From: Microvirga sp. SRT01
GTDB taxonomy: Bacteria; Pseudomonadota; Alphaproteobacteria; Sphingomonadales; Sphingomonadaceae
Direction: 5' to 3'
DNA length: 64,000 bases
NCBI GenBank assembly: GCA_018139225.1
Contig: JAGSNX010000001.1
Coordinates: forward strand, 1,116,001-1,180,000
Shown here: positions 26,998 to 36,172 of the stretch, one piece after another
How positions within the stretch are numbered: position 1 is the first letter of the stretch
How the letters are laid out: every line of letters starts with the position of its first letter
The notes under the pieces: model-generated
What the model was told of the DNA's origin: nothing
The model's input: only the letters and a program-made list of their open reading frames with translations
Databases searched by the model: none
Made by a program: the position numbers and the translations under genes

Positions 26998-27684
26998 ATG
27001 AGGAATGTGAGCATCCGAAACGCACGCATGAGGAGCGCGGTTGCCTGGGCGAAGCGGATCGCCGCCGGGCTTGCGTCGATCGTGATACTGTACCTGATGG
27101 TGGGGCTGATCGGCGGTGCGATCCCGGTCAACCGCGGTTGGCGCGAGCCCGCAAACGGCGTGACGATTTGGGTGGAGTCCAACGGCATCCACACCGGCAT
27201 CGTCGTGCCCAAATTGGCGGCGGGCGTCGACTGGCGCACACTGGCGAAACCCGGCGACCTCCGCGATCCGCGATATGCCGGGTACGATCATCTGTCGTTC
27301 GGCTGGGGAGAGCGTGCCTTCTATCTGGAGACGCCGACCTGGTGGGACGTGCGGCCCGCCACCGTGCTCGCCGCGGCGATCGGCAGCGCGCGGACGCTGG
27401 TCCATGTCGACCACGTGCCCGCACCGGTCGAGACCGCCAGCGTCCGCCGCCTCGTCGTGACGCCCGACCAATATCGCCGCCTCGCCGCCTATATCGCGGC
27501 GAGCGTTAAACCCGACGGCAGCATCGAACCGGGCTATTTCGGCTATGACACCTTCTACGAGGGCACCGGCCGCTACAGCGCGGCGCGGACCTGCAATAGC
27601 TGGACCGGCGCTGCGCTGGCGGCGGCAGGGGTGCGGGTCGGGGCGTGGACCCCGTTCCCGGTGACGGTGCTGTGGTGGTTCTAA
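26998..27684 (+). CDS. DUF2459 (TIGR02117-type) membrane-anchored protein
   Basis: About 228 residues. One N-terminal membrane segment (IAAGLASIVILYLMVGLIGG) is followed by a periplasmic DUF2459 domain with VESNGIHTGIVVP, DHLSFGWGERAFYLETPTW and the C-terminal TCNSWTGAALAAAG. The conserved Cys/Asn and His residues suggest a papain-like fold, but no activity is established. The ATG at 26998 is used; an ATG at 27028 would leave more room for a promoter and still keep the membrane helix. Neither has a good ribosome-binding site. Confidence 0.82.
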   Translation: MRNVSIRNARMRSAVAWAKRIAAGLASIVILYLMVGLIGGAIPVNRGWREPANGVTIWVESNGIHTGIVVPKLAAGVDWRTLAKPGDLRDPRYAGYDHLSFGWGERAFYLETPTWWDVRPATVLAAAIGSARTLVHVDHVPAPVETASVRRLVVTPDQYRRLAAYIAASVKPDGSIEPGYFGYDTFYEGTGRYSAARTCNSWTGAALAAAGVRVGAWTPFPVTVLWWF

Positions 27685-27693
27685 GCCCCCTTA

Positions 27694-27767
27694 GTCATCG
27701 CGAGCGCGGCGTAGCAATCCCGTGCCGCGAGCAAAGGCCTGCATTGCTTCGTAGCGCCCACGATGAC
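27694..27767. repeat. 74-bp imperfect inverted repeat
   Basis: Ends GTCATCG (27694-27700) and CGATGAC (27761-27767) pair perfectly, and the imperfect stem continues for about 25 bases towards AGCAAT/ATTGCT. It is related in sequence (GCGAGC..GGCG.AGCAATCC) to the inverted repeat at 33661-33724, so these are two members of one dispersed family. It could end the upstream message. Confidence 0.78.
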
Positions 27768-27787
27768 GTTGCATTGGAGTAAGCCGG

Positions 27788-28474
27788 TTGAACCATTCGC
27801 CGCCCTCGAAAGCCCTGTGGGCCGCCGAACTCCCGCGCGCCGCGTGGATGGTCGCAGGCTGGTGGCGGCACCGGGCCATGCTCGCTGCGGCACCGCGTGG
27901 CGATGGGCGGCCGATCATGCTGCTGCCGGGCCTGTTCAACTCGGACCGCTCCAATGTCGTGATGCGGCGCTTCCTGAACCGCCTCGGGTACAGAGCGCAC
28001 GGTTGGGGCCTCGGCCGCAATCTCGGCGTCCGCACGGTCGGCCCCGACGCCGACCGGTTGATCGCGCGGATCGAGGAACTGGCCGCAACGGACGGCCCCG
28101 TGACGCTGATCGGTGTCAGCCTCGGCGGCATCATGGCACGCATGGTCGCGCACGCCCGGCCCGATCTGGTGCGCGAGGTCATCACCGTGGCATCGCCCTA
28201 TGCCGGCTCCGGCAAGGCGACGAACGTCTGGCGCGCATTCGAACTGGTGACGGGCGAACGGCTGGACGATCCGGCCGTGCTCGCCCGCAGCGACGCGATC
28301 GCCCGCCCCCTACCCGTTCCTGCCACCGCGATCTGGAGCCGCAGCGACGGGCTGGTCGCCGGCCACATCTGCCGCTCCGACGACTGCCGCGCGATCGAAG
28401 TGCGCAGCGGGCATCTGGGCGTGCAGCTTCGCCCCGAAGTACTGGCGGTGATCGCCAAGGTGCTGGCGGGCTGA
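27788..28474 (+). CDS. Alpha/beta-hydrolase, lipase-like
   Basis: 228 residues. The triad is visible: S111 in the elbow GVSLGG, D187 in WSRSDGLV and H209 in SGHLGV. The oxyanion-side motif LLPGLFNSD lies near residue 45. There is no signal peptide, so it is cytoplasmic. It starts with TTG at 27788, supported by GGAG 8 bases upstream. The chemistry is ester or thioester hydrolysis, substrate unknown. It converges on the small lipoprotein gene. Confidence 0.82.
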   Translation: MNHSPPSKALWAAELPRAAWMVAGWWRHRAMLAAAPRGDGRPIMLLPGLFNSDRSNVVMRRFLNRLGYRAHGWGLGRNLGVRTVGPDADRLIARIEELAATDGPVTLIGVSLGGIMARMVAHARPDLVREVITVASPYAGSGKATNVWRAFELVTGERLDDPAVLARSDAIARPLPVPATAIWSRSDGLVAGHICRSDDCRAIEVRSGHLGVQLRPEVLAVIAKVLAG

Positions 28475-28477
28475 CCC

Positions 28478-28504
28478 GACCCTCCCCTTGCAAGAGGTAG
28501 GGTC
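28478..28504. terminator. Possible bidirectional terminator
   Basis: A stem GACCCT (28479-28484 region) with AGGGTC (28499-28504) and a C/G-rich inner part lies in the 39 bases between two convergent genes. No T-tract is present, so the call is weak. Confidence 0.35.
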
Positions 28505-28513
28505 AGGGAGGAT

Positions 28514-28798
28514 TCAGTCCCGCGCGACGAACCCGTCATACCCGCGCCGGCAGTCGCCGTCGTCGGGGTTCTTGCGGCAGCGCTTCTCGAACTCGCGACG
28601 TTCCTTGCCCTCGCGCGCCTCCGCCTTGCGCATCTTGCGACCATAGTTGCGGTCCGATTCTTCCTGGCTGGTGGTCGTCCAGTCGACCGCCTTGCCCGCG
28701 ACCTGAAACGGCGCCTTTACGATGCTCGTTGCGGTGCTGATGCAACCGCCCAGCGGCAGCAGCAGGATCGGACCCAACAGCTTCAGTCTCATCGTCAT
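28514..28798 (-). CDS. Small lipoprotein
   Basis: 94 residues with an N-terminal signal peptide and lipobox (GPILLLPLGGC), so lipidation at the Cys is expected. The mature part is a short linker plus a highly charged helix rich in Lys, Glu and Arg and two Cys near the end. Its start overlaps the glycerophosphodiesterase stop by 4 bases (ATGA), so the two are co-translated. Function is not known. Confidence 0.75.
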   Translation of the reverse strand: MTMRLKLLGPILLLPLGGCISTATSIVKAPFQVAGKAVDWTTTSQEESDRNYGRKMRKAEAREGKERREFEKRCRKNPDDGDCRRGYDGFVARD

Positions 28799-29757
28799 TC
28801 TCCCGCCACCGCGTCGCGCGTCTCTACCCCGATTTGCGGAAAGTCGGTGAAGAAACCGTCCACCCCCGACCGCAGCGCCGCCGCGATCTCGCCGCGCAGA
28901 TCGCCGTGCCCGCCCGCGTCTTCACCGCGCCTGAACGATGGACCGAGGAAAGCATTCTCTGCCCGGAACGTCCACGGATGCACGTGCAGCCCCACGACAT
29001 GCGCGTCGCGGACCAGCGTGCCGCCGCCCAGCATCGCCTTGTCCGGCCCGATCCCGAATGCGTAGGTCGCGACCTCGGCCAGACCGGCCGGCGTCGTCAT
29101 CGCGGCATAGCTGGCGACCGCCCCATCCGCGGGAGCACCGTCCGCGGCCAGCAACTGTATCAGCCGCAGCTTCGTCATACCCGCGATCCGCTTCAGGTTC
29201 TCGACCTCGAACGACTGGATGAACACCGGCGCGTCCGCCGCCGTCCAGCCCGCCGCGTGCAGCTCCGCCACCAGCGGTTCGTCGGTGCCGAGGCCGATCC
29301 CCGCAAAATAGGTCGGGTGTTTGGTCTCGGGATAGATCGCAACGCCGTGCCGCTTCGCGAGCGCGACGATCTCCTTGAGCGTCGGCACCTCGTACCGCCC
29401 GTCATGCGCCGCGTTCCCCGGCCGCAGCAACGGCAGCCGCTCCCGCGCCCGCAGCGTCTTGAGTTCGGCGAGCGTGAAATCCTCCACGAACCAGTCCGTC
29501 ACGCTGCGCCCGTCGATCGTCTTCGTCGTGCGCCGGCCAGCAAACTCCGCCCGCGCCGCCACGTCGGTCGTGTCCGAAACCGCATTCTCGTGGCGCGCGA
29601 CCAGCACGCCGTTCGACGTCGGCACCAGATCGGGCTCGATCACGTCCGCGCCCTGTTCGATCGCCAATTCGTACGCCGCCAGCGTGTGTTCCGGCCGCTC
29701 GCCGCTGGCACCGCGGTGGGCGATCACCAGCGGCCGATCAAACGCCTTGTATCCCAT
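28795..29757 (-). CDS. Glycerophosphodiester phosphodiesterase
   Basis: Hydrolyses glycerophosphodiesters to glycerol-3-phosphate. The 320-residue protein starts at MGYKAFDRPL (29757). The GDPD catalytic residues are H14 in IAHRGASGERPEHT, E41 and D43 in VIEPDLV, and H56 in ARHEN. There is no signal peptide in this start, suggesting a cytoplasmic, UgpQ-like enzyme, although its length is closer to GlpQ. A TTG further upstream is less likely. It runs first in a two-gene unit with the small lipoprotein. Confidence 0.9.
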   Translation of the reverse strand: MGYKAFDRPLVIAHRGASGERPEHTLAAYELAIEQGADVIEPDLVPTSNGVLVARHENAVSDTTDVAARAEFAGRRTTKTIDGRSVTDWFVEDFTLAELKTLRARERLPLLRPGNAAHDGRYEVPTLKEIVALAKRHGVAIYPETKHPTYFAGIGLGTDEPLVAELHAAGWTAADAPVFIQSFEVENLKRIAGMTKLRLIQLLAADGAPADGAVASYAAMTTPAGLAEVATYAFGIGPDKAMLGGGTLVRDAHVVGLHVHPWTFRAENAFLGPSFRRGEDAGGHGDLRGEIAAALRSGVDGFFTDFPQIGVETRDAVAGE

Positions 29758-29868
29758 CGAATATTCATCCCGGCCAACAGCTTTGAGAACGTCTCGCAAC
29801 GGGAGCCGTTAAGCTTACGCCGCGTTCCAAGCCCCGACTGATCAGACCTGCACCATCCGGGGGCTTCC

Positions 29869-30405
29869 ATGCACTTTACCATCAACGGCCGATCCTACGA
29901 GGCGGATATCGACGTACGCACGTCGCTGCTCGACCTCTGCCGCGAGCATCTGGAACTGACCGGATCAAAGAAGGGCTGCGATCACGGCCAGTGCGGGGCC
30001 TGCACGATGCTGGTCAACGGCCGTCGCGTGAATAGCTGCCTGACGCTGGCGGTGATGCATCAGGACGACGAGATCGTCACGATCGAGGGGCTGGGACAGG
30101 TCGGCAACCTGCATCCCTTGCAAGACGCGTTCGTGCGGCACGACGGCTATCAGTGCGGATACTGCACGCCCGGCCAGATCTGCTCCGCGGTCGGCATGCT
30201 CGACGAGGTCAAGAAGGGCTGGCCCAGCCACGTCACCGGCGACCTGCATGATGCCGAGCTGTCCGATGCGGAGATTTCGGAGCGGATGAGCGGCAACATC
30301 TGCCGCTGCGCCGCCTACCCCAACATTGTCGACGCGATCCGCGAAGTGGCCGGCATGGGCGACCGCGACCCCGTCCTCAAGACCGCGGCGGAGATCGGCG
30401 CATGA
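29869..30405 (+). CDS. paoA: Molybdenum aldehyde oxidoreductase, 2Fe-2S subunit (PaoA-like)
   Basis: 178 residues with two 2Fe-2S clusters: the plant-ferredoxin type (C37, C42, C45, C57) and the alpha-helical type (C96, C99, C145, C147). It passes electrons from the molybdenum site to the FAD subunit. The sequence begins directly with the ferredoxin domain and lacks the twin-arginine signal of periplasmic E. coli PaoA, so the enzyme is probably cytoplasmic. GGGGG lies 5 bases before the ATG. The gene order S-M-L matches paoABC. Confidence 0.88.
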   Translation: MHFTINGRSYEADIDVRTSLLDLCREHLELTGSKKGCDHGQCGACTMLVNGRRVNSCLTLAVMHQDDEIVTIEGLGQVGNLHPLQDAFVRHDGYQCGYCTPGQICSAVGMLDEVKKGWPSHVTGDLHDAELSDAEISERMSGNICRCAAYPNIVDAIREVAGMGDRDPVLKTAAEIGA

Positions 30406-31385
30406 AGACCTTTCAATACGCCCGCGCCGACAGCGCCGAGACCGCCGTGCAGGAGGCGATCGCCCAAGGCGCGAAGTTCATCGCCGGCGGCACCAACCTG
30501 CTCGACCTGATGAAGCTTCAGGTCGAGACGCCGGAAAAGCTCGTTGACATCACCCGCCTGCCGCTGGGTGAGATCGAGCAGCGCGAGGATGGCGGCCTGA
30601 CGATCGGTGCGCTGGTCCCCAACAGCGATCTCGCCGCCGACCGCCGCGTCATCGACGGGTATGAAGTACTCAGCCGCGCGCTGCTGGCGGGTGCATCGGG
30701 CCAGTTGCGCAACAAGGCTACGACGGCGGGCAATCTGCTCCAGCGCACCCGCTGCTATTATTTCTACGACACCGCCAGCCCCTGCAACAAGCGCGAGCCG
30801 GGCAGCGGCTGCGGCGCGATCGGCGGGTTCAACCGCATCCTCGCGGTATTGGGTACGTCGGAAAGCTGCATCGCCAGCCATCCCAGCGACATGGCGGTGG
30901 CGATGCGTGCGCTGGATGCGACGATCGTCACGCTGAAGAGCGACGGCGACCGCCGGCGGATCGCGATCGGCGACTTCTATCGCCTGCCGGGGAATACGCC
31001 GCACATCGAAACCGCGCTGGAGCCGGGCGAACTCATCACCGCGATCGAACTGCCCGCACCGGTAGAGGGCGCGAAGCATCTGTACCGCAAGGTCCGCGAC
31101 CGCGCCTCCTACGCTTTCGCGCTCGTGTCGGTGGCGGGCGTCGTAAAGATGGACGGCGACACGATCGCCTCTGCCGCGCTGGCGTTCGGTGGCCTCGGCA
31201 CGATGCCGTGGCGCGACGCGGGCGTGGAGGCGGCTTTGGTCGGCCAACCGGCGACGACCGCCACGTTCGAGGCGGCGGCGGATGCACTGCTCGCCGATGC
31301 GCGCGGCTACGGGTCGAACGACTTCAAGATACCTCTCGCCCGGCGGACGCTCATCGCGTCGCTGCGCGACCTGACGGGACGCTGA
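30402..31385 (+). CDS. paoB: Molybdenum aldehyde oxidoreductase, FAD subunit (PaoB-like)
   Basis: 327 residues. The FAD-binding region [13 protein letters not shown] (about 26-38) opens the protein. A PaoB-type cysteine set (C118, C128, C137, C156, in [20 protein letters not shown] and further on) would hold an extra 4Fe-4S cluster, which separates PaoABC-type enzymes from ordinary xanthine dehydrogenases. Its start overlaps paoA by 4 bases (ATGA). Confidence 0.88.
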   Translation: MKTFQYARADSAETAVQEAIAQGAKFIAGGTNLLDLMKLQVETPEKLVDITRLPLGEIEQREDGGLTIGALVPNSDLAADRRVIDGYEVLSRALLAGASGQLRNKATTAGNLLQRTRCYYFYDTASPCNKREPGSGCGAIGGFNRILAVLGTSESCIASHPSDMAVAMRALDATIVTLKSDGDRRRIAIGDFYRLPGNTPHIETALEPGELITAIELPAPVEGAKHLYRKVRDRASYAFALVSVAGVVKMDGDTIASAALAFGGLGTMPWRDAGVEAALVGQPATTATFEAAADALLADARGYGSNDFKIPLARRTLIASLRDLTGR

Positions 31386-31389
31386 TCCG

Positions 31390-33633
31390 ATGTTCGAGAA
31401 ACTCTTCGCGGGTGGCGACACCAACAGCCTGACAATGGATGCGCCGCATCCGGCCAGCCTGCTCGACAGCGGCGTGCAGGGCGTCATTTCCCGCCCGATC
31501 GACCGGGTGGAGGGGCCGCTGAAGGTTTCCGGCACAGCCACCTATGCCGCCGAATACCGCCTCGACGACATGGTCCACGGCGTCCTCGTCGGCGCGAAGA
31601 TCGGTCACGGCACCGTCGAGTCGATCGATTGCGACGCGGTGAAGCTGATGCCCGGCGTCATCGACGTCGTGATCGACTTCGACACCTTCATCCGCAACTC
31701 GCAACAGGGCGGCGAGACCAACGCCCCGACGCAGGGCGTCAAGGAGGTCGACTATTTCGGCCAGATCGTCGCGATCGTCCTCGCCGACAGCTTCGAGAAC
31801 GCCCGCGCCGCCGCACAGGCGCTGCCGATCCACTATACGAAGAAGGATGGCCACTACGCCTTCGAGGAACACCGCGACGAAGCGGAGCCGTGTCAGGATT
31901 CGCAGGTCCAGGGCTATTACAAGCAGGGCGATGTCGACAAGGCGCTGGCGGAGGCCCCCGTCACGCTCGACGTGACCTATGTCACGCCCAGCCAGAACTC
32001 CGCCGCGATGGAGCCGCACGCGTCGATCGCGGTGTGGAACGACGACGCATTGACGCTCTACGGTTCGTACCAGATGCCGACCTCGGACGCGGAGCAATTG
32101 GCGAAATCGCTCGGCGTGCCGAAAGACAAGGTGCGGATCATCTCCCGCTATATCGGCGGCGGCTTCGGGTCGAAGCTGGGCATCGCGCCGGAAAGCGTTG
32201 CCGCCGCGATCGCGTCGCGCCGGCTCGGCCGGCCGGTCAAGGCCGTGATGGCGCGCCAGCAGGTGTTCGACGCCACCGTCCGCCGCTCCAACACCGAGCA
32301 GCGCGTGCGCTTCGCCGCGGGAACGGACGGCAGGCTGACCGCGGTCGCGCATAATTCGCTGACCTCGAACCTGCCCGAGGAGACCTATTTCGAACCGGTC
32401 GGCATCTGCACGCACTTCCTGTATTCGGGCGAGAACCGCTCGATCACGCACGATCAGGTGACGCTCAACATCCTGCTGTCCGGGTCGATGCGCGCGCCGG
32501 GCGAGGCGGTCGGCATGGTCGGCCTCGAATGCGCGATGGACGAGCTGGCGGAGACGTTGGGCATGGACCCGATCGAACTGCGCAAGGTCAACGATCCCGA
32601 CCGCGATCCCGAACAGGACGTCCCCTTCTCGTCACGCCAGCTGTCGCGCTCGCTGGAAGAGGGGGCAAAGATGTTCGGCTGGGATCAGCGCAACCGGACG
32701 CCCGGCAGCCGGCGCGAAGGTGAGTGGCTAATCGGCATCGGCGTTTCCTCCGCCGCCCGCTCGAACATGCTCCAGCAATCCTCCGCCAAGGTGGAAATCC
32801 ACCCAGACGGATCGGCGACGGTGTCCTCGGCGATGACCGACATCGGCACCGGCAGCTATACGATCATGGCGCAGATCGCGTCCGAGATCCTCGGCATCCC
32901 GGTCGAACGGATCACGATGTCGCTGGGCGACACCAACGATCCCCCCGCCGCCGGCTCCGGCGGATCATGGGGCGCGGCGTCGGCGGGCTCGGCGGTCTAC
33001 CTCGCCTGCGAACGCCTGCGCGAGAAGCTGGCGGCGGCGATGGACGTCGATGTAGACGTGCTGACGCTGAAGGACGGGATGGCGATCGGCGACAATCGTC
33101 AGAAGGCGATCAGCGACCTCGTCGGAGAAGGCATGCAGGCGCTCGGCGAGATCAAGCCGGGCAAGAACGAGAAGCTGCACCGTCAGGCCAGCTACGGCGC
33201 CCATTTCGCCGAGGTCGGCGTCAACGCCGTCACCGGCGAAGTCCGCGTCCGCCGCATGCTCGGCGTGTTCGCGGCGGGGCGCATCCTCAACGCGAAGACC
33301 GCGCGGTCGCAATGTCTCGGCGGCATGACGTTCGGGATCGGCTGCGCGCTGACCGAGGATCTGATCCACGACCAGCGCACCGGCAAGCTCGTGAACCGCG
33401 ATCTGGCCGAATATCACGTGCCGGTGAATGCCGACGTGCCGCAGCTCGACGTGCACTTCCTCGACGAGCGCGACATCCACGCCAACCCGATCCACGCCAA
33501 GGGGATCGGCGAACTTGGCATCTGCGGCGCCGCACCCGCGATCGTCAACGCCGTCTACAACGCCTGCGGTGTCCGCGTCCGCGAAATGCCGATCACCTGC
33601 GACAAGCTGCTGGCAGGTCTGCCGCCGGTCTGA
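31390..33633 (+). CDS. paoC: Molybdenum aldehyde oxidoreductase, large subunit (PaoC-like)
   Basis: 747 residues carrying the molybdenum cofactor. It has the family blocks GGFGSKLGIAPE, RAPGEAVGMVGLE and GSGGSWGAASAGSA, and E708 in KGIGELGICGAA is the base expected in the active site. It probably oxidises aldehydes; aromatic aldehydes are the usual substrates of the relatives. It starts 4 bases after paoB and is followed by an inverted repeat and then a second large subunit gene. Confidence 0.88.
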   Translation: MFEKLFAGGDTNSLTMDAPHPASLLDSGVQGVISRPIDRVEGPLKVSGTATYAAEYRLDDMVHGVLVGAKIGHGTVESIDCDAVKLMPGVIDVVIDFDTFIRNSQQGGETNAPTQGVKEVDYFGQIVAIVLADSFENARAAAQALPIHYTKKDGHYAFEEHRDEAEPCQDSQVQGYYKQGDVDKALAEAPVTLDVTYVTPSQNSAAMEPHASIAVWNDDALTLYGSYQMPTSDAEQLAKSLGVPKDKVRIISRYIGGGFGSKLGIAPESVAAAIASRRLGRPVKAVMARQQVFDATVRRSNTEQRVRFAAGTDGRLTAVAHNSLTSNLPEETYFEPVGICTHFLYSGENRSITHDQVTLNILLSGSMRAPGEAVGMVGLECAMDELAETLGMDPIELRKVNDPDRDPEQDVPFSSRQLSRSLEEGAKMFGWDQRNRTPGSRREGEWLIGIGVSSAARSNMLQQSSAKVEIHPDGSATVSSAMTDIGTGSYTIMAQIASEILGIPVERITMSLGDTNDPPAAGSGGSWGAASAGSAVYLACERLREKLAAAMDVDVDVLTLKDGMAIGDNRQKAISDLVGEGMQALGEIKPGKNEKLHRQASYGAHFAEVGVNAVTGEVRVRRMLGVFAAGRILNAKTARSQCLGGMTFGIGCALTEDLIHDQRTGKLVNRDLAEYHVPVNADVPQLDVHFLDERDIHANPIHAKGIGELGICGAAPAIVNAVYNACGVRVREMPITCDKLLAGLPPV

Positions 33634-33660
33634 ACCCCTTCTCCTTCCAGCTTCCCGTCA

Positions 33661-33724
33661 TTGCGAGCATGGCGAAGCAATCCAGAACCTCACGTCCAGG
33701 GCTGGATTGTTTCGCCACGCTCGA
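33661..33724. repeat. Inverted repeat between the two large-subunit genes
   Basis: The arms 33661-33685 and 33702-33724 are near-perfect reverse complements (TGCGAGCATGGCGAAGCAAT against its inverse with about three differences). It belongs to the same family as 27694-27767. It may end the paoABC transcript or stabilise its 3' end. Confidence 0.78.
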
Positions 33725-33806
33725 ACCGACGAACGGTGAACGACACCTTCCCGCCACCCCAACCCCACCCTATCTACGCAGCGGGCTAACAAGGATCAGC
33801 ACGCGC

Positions 33807-36011
33807 ATGGAACGAATGCAGGACCACGCGTCGCGTCCGGCCGGGCTCAACGGCAACGGTCAGGACATCCTCGGTCACCCGCTGGACCGCATCGACGGCC
33901 CCGCCAAGGTCACCGGCACTGCCCGCTACGCCTTCGAAGGCACGCCCGAGAACATCGCCTACGCCGCGATCGTCGGCGCCCCGGTCGGTGCCGGCCGCCT
34001 GATCGCAATCGACGACAGCGCCGCCCGCGCCTTACCCGGCGTGATCGCCGTCATTCACGGCGATCCCCGCATGCCCGCAGGCGAAGCGACTTCGCGCGGC
34101 ATGCCTGCGCTCAACAGCCTCCACTTCCTCCACTTCGGTCAGCCCGTCGCGGTCGTCGTCGCGGAATCGCAACAGGTTGCGACCGGAGCCGCGCGCCTCG
34201 TGGACGTGCAAGTGGAAGCCGCCGAGGGCCGCTGGAACCCGCGAGAGCAGCCGGTCGATCGCGATGCGAAGATCGGCTTCCTGCCGCCGATCGACATCGG
34301 CGACGTCGACGCGGCACTCGCCAACGCGGCGGTGACGCTCGACGCGACCTACACCACGCCCATCCACTTCCCCGCCGCACTGGAGCCGCATGCGACCACC
34401 GCGTGGTGGGAAGGCGACCGGCTGATCGTCCGCACCAGCAACCAGATTGCGGGATCGGCGCGCAACACCATCGCGCAGGTGATGAAGATTCCTCCCGAGC
34501 GCGTCCGCGTCCTCGCGCCGTTCGTCGGTGGCGGCTTCGGCGGCAAGACCGCGGTTGGCCCCGAAGTCATCCTCGCCGCGATCGCCGCGGAAAAGATCGG
34601 TCGCCCGGTCAAGATCGCGCTGCCCCGCCGCCAGACCGCATATATGGTCCACCACCGCAGCCCGACCGTGCAGCGCATCCGCTTCGGCACCGACGCGGAC
34701 GGGCACATCACCGCCATCGCGCACGAAAGCGTCGCGTCGCAGAACGATGCGGGCAGCTTCCTCGAACCCGTCCCGTTCGGCACGATCCCGCTGTACGCCG
34801 GTGCCGCCCGTCGATTCCGCACCGACGTGGTGCGCGTCGACCTGCCCGAAACCGGCGCGGTCCGTGCGCCCGGTGAGGCGATCGGTACCTTCGCGGTCGA
34901 ATGCGGCATGGACGAACTCGCCGAAAAGCTGGGCTTCGATCCCATCGACTTGCGCCGGCGCAACGAGCCCAAGGCCGACCCGACCAGCGGCAAGCCCTTT
35001 TCCACCCGTCGCCTGCTCGACTGCTATGACGAGGGCGCACGCCGCTTCGGCTGGCCCGATCGCATCCCCGATCCTGGTTCGGTGCGCGATGGCGAATGGC
35101 TGATCGGCATCGGCATGGCGGCGGCGCTGCGCGGCAACTTCACCGTCAATGCGGAGGCGCGGGTCAGCGTCCTGCCCGATGGACGCGCGGTGGTCGAGAC
35201 GGACATGACCGACATCGGCACCGGCACCTACACGATCCTCGCGCAGGTCGCGGGCGAGATGCTCGGCCTGCCGAGCGACCGCGTCGAGGTGCGGCTGGGC
35301 GACAGCGACCTGCCCGCCAGCGCCGGCTCCGGCGGTTCGTACGGCGCGGGCAGCGCAGGGTCGGCGGTGGCGCTGGCGTGCGAGGACATCCTCGCCGAAC
35401 TTGGCCGCCGCATGAACGCGGCGCCGGACGAATTGCGCCTGCGCGATGGCTGCGTCCACGCCGGCGCGCGCACGGTATCGCTCGCCGACCTCTTGCGGAA
35501 CGGCAAGCCGATCGTCGCACACGGGAAAGCCGGACCGGGCAAGGAGAGCCAGCGCACCAGTCAGGCCAGCCACGGCGCGCAATTCGCGGAGGTTGCGGTC
35601 AACGCCATTACAGGCGAAGTTCGCGTCCGCCGCCTGCTCGGCGTGTTCGACATCGGCCGCGTCCTGAACGCCAAGACCGCGCGCAGCCAGTTGATCGGCG
35701 GCATGGCGTGGGCTTTGGCGTATGCGCTGACCGAGGACGGGATCGTCGACCCGCGCACCGGCCGTTTCGTGAACCCCGATTTCGGCGAGTACCACGTCGC
35801 CGTGAACGCCGACGTCCCGGCGATCGAGGCATTCTTCGTCGAGGAGATCGACGACAGCGCCAACCCCGTCGGCGCGAAGGGCGTCGGCGAACTCGGGATT
35901 GCCGGGGCGGGCGCGGCGATCGTCAACGCGGTCTATAACGCCACCGGGGTGCGTGTCCGCGACATGCCGGTGACCGTCGACAAGTTGCTCCCCGGATTGC
36001 CGCCGATCTAG
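33807..36011 (+). CDS. Second molybdopterin-binding large subunit (PaoC-like paralogue)
   Basis: 734 residues, the same family as the preceding paoC gene: GGFGGKTAVGPEV, RAPGEAIGTFAVE, GSGGSYGAGSAGSA, and active-site E695 in KGVGELGIAGAG. The ATG at 33807 is chosen for AAGGA 11 bases upstream. There is no separate small or FAD subunit for it in the window, so it either shares PaoA/PaoB or works with partners elsewhere. The tandem pair suggests duplication followed by substrate divergence. Confidence 0.86.
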   Translation: MERMQDHASRPAGLNGNGQDILGHPLDRIDGPAKVTGTARYAFEGTPENIAYAAIVGAPVGAGRLIAIDDSAARALPGVIAVIHGDPRMPAGEATSRGMPALNSLHFLHFGQPVAVVVAESQQVATGAARLVDVQVEAAEGRWNPREQPVDRDAKIGFLPPIDIGDVDAALANAAVTLDATYTTPIHFPAALEPHATTAWWEGDRLIVRTSNQIAGSARNTIAQVMKIPPERVRVLAPFVGGGFGGKTAVGPEVILAAIAAEKIGRPVKIALPRRQTAYMVHHRSPTVQRIRFGTDADGHITAIAHESVASQNDAGSFLEPVPFGTIPLYAGAARRFRTDVVRVDLPETGAVRAPGEAIGTFAVECGMDELAEKLGFDPIDLRRRNEPKADPTSGKPFSTRRLLDCYDEGARRFGWPDRIPDPGSVRDGEWLIGIGMAAALRGNFTVNAEARVSVLPDGRAVVETDMTDIGTGTYTILAQVAGEMLGLPSDRVEVRLGDSDLPASAGSGGSYGAGSAGSAVALACEDILAELGRRMNAAPDELRLRDGCVHAGARTVSLADLLRNGKPIVAHGKAGPGKESQRTSQASHGAQFAEVAVNAITGEVRVRRLLGVFDIGRVLNAKTARSQLIGGMAWALAYALTEDGIVDPRTGRFVNPDFGEYHVAVNADVPAIEAFFVEEIDDSANPVGAKGVGELGIAGAGAAIVNAVYNATGVRVRDMPVTVDKLLPGLPPI

Positions 36012-36020
36012 ACCCATTCC

Positions 36021-36130
36021 TCCCCTGCCTTTGCAGGGGAGGGGGACCGGCGCAGCCGGTGGAGGGGCGGCGTCCGGGCGGCCCGTTCATCCCGCTCCAA
36101 TGCCCCTCCACCAGCTTCGCTGGTCCCCCC
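36021..36130. repeat. Palindromic repeat cluster after the second large-subunit gene
   Basis: A perfect hairpin at 36021-36042 (CTCCCCTGC/GCAGGGGAG arms) begins 9 bases after the stop codon and could act as a terminator. Next, 36042-36069 and 36103-36130 form a 28-base inverted pair with three mismatches, enclosing a small ACCGGC/GCCGGT stem. The set looks like a dispersed REP-type element. It lies upstream of the XdhC-like gene. Confidence 0.75.
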
Positions 36131-36172
36131 CCCTCGCTGCGCGAAGGGAGGATTTAGGAAGAAGAAAGAAGA

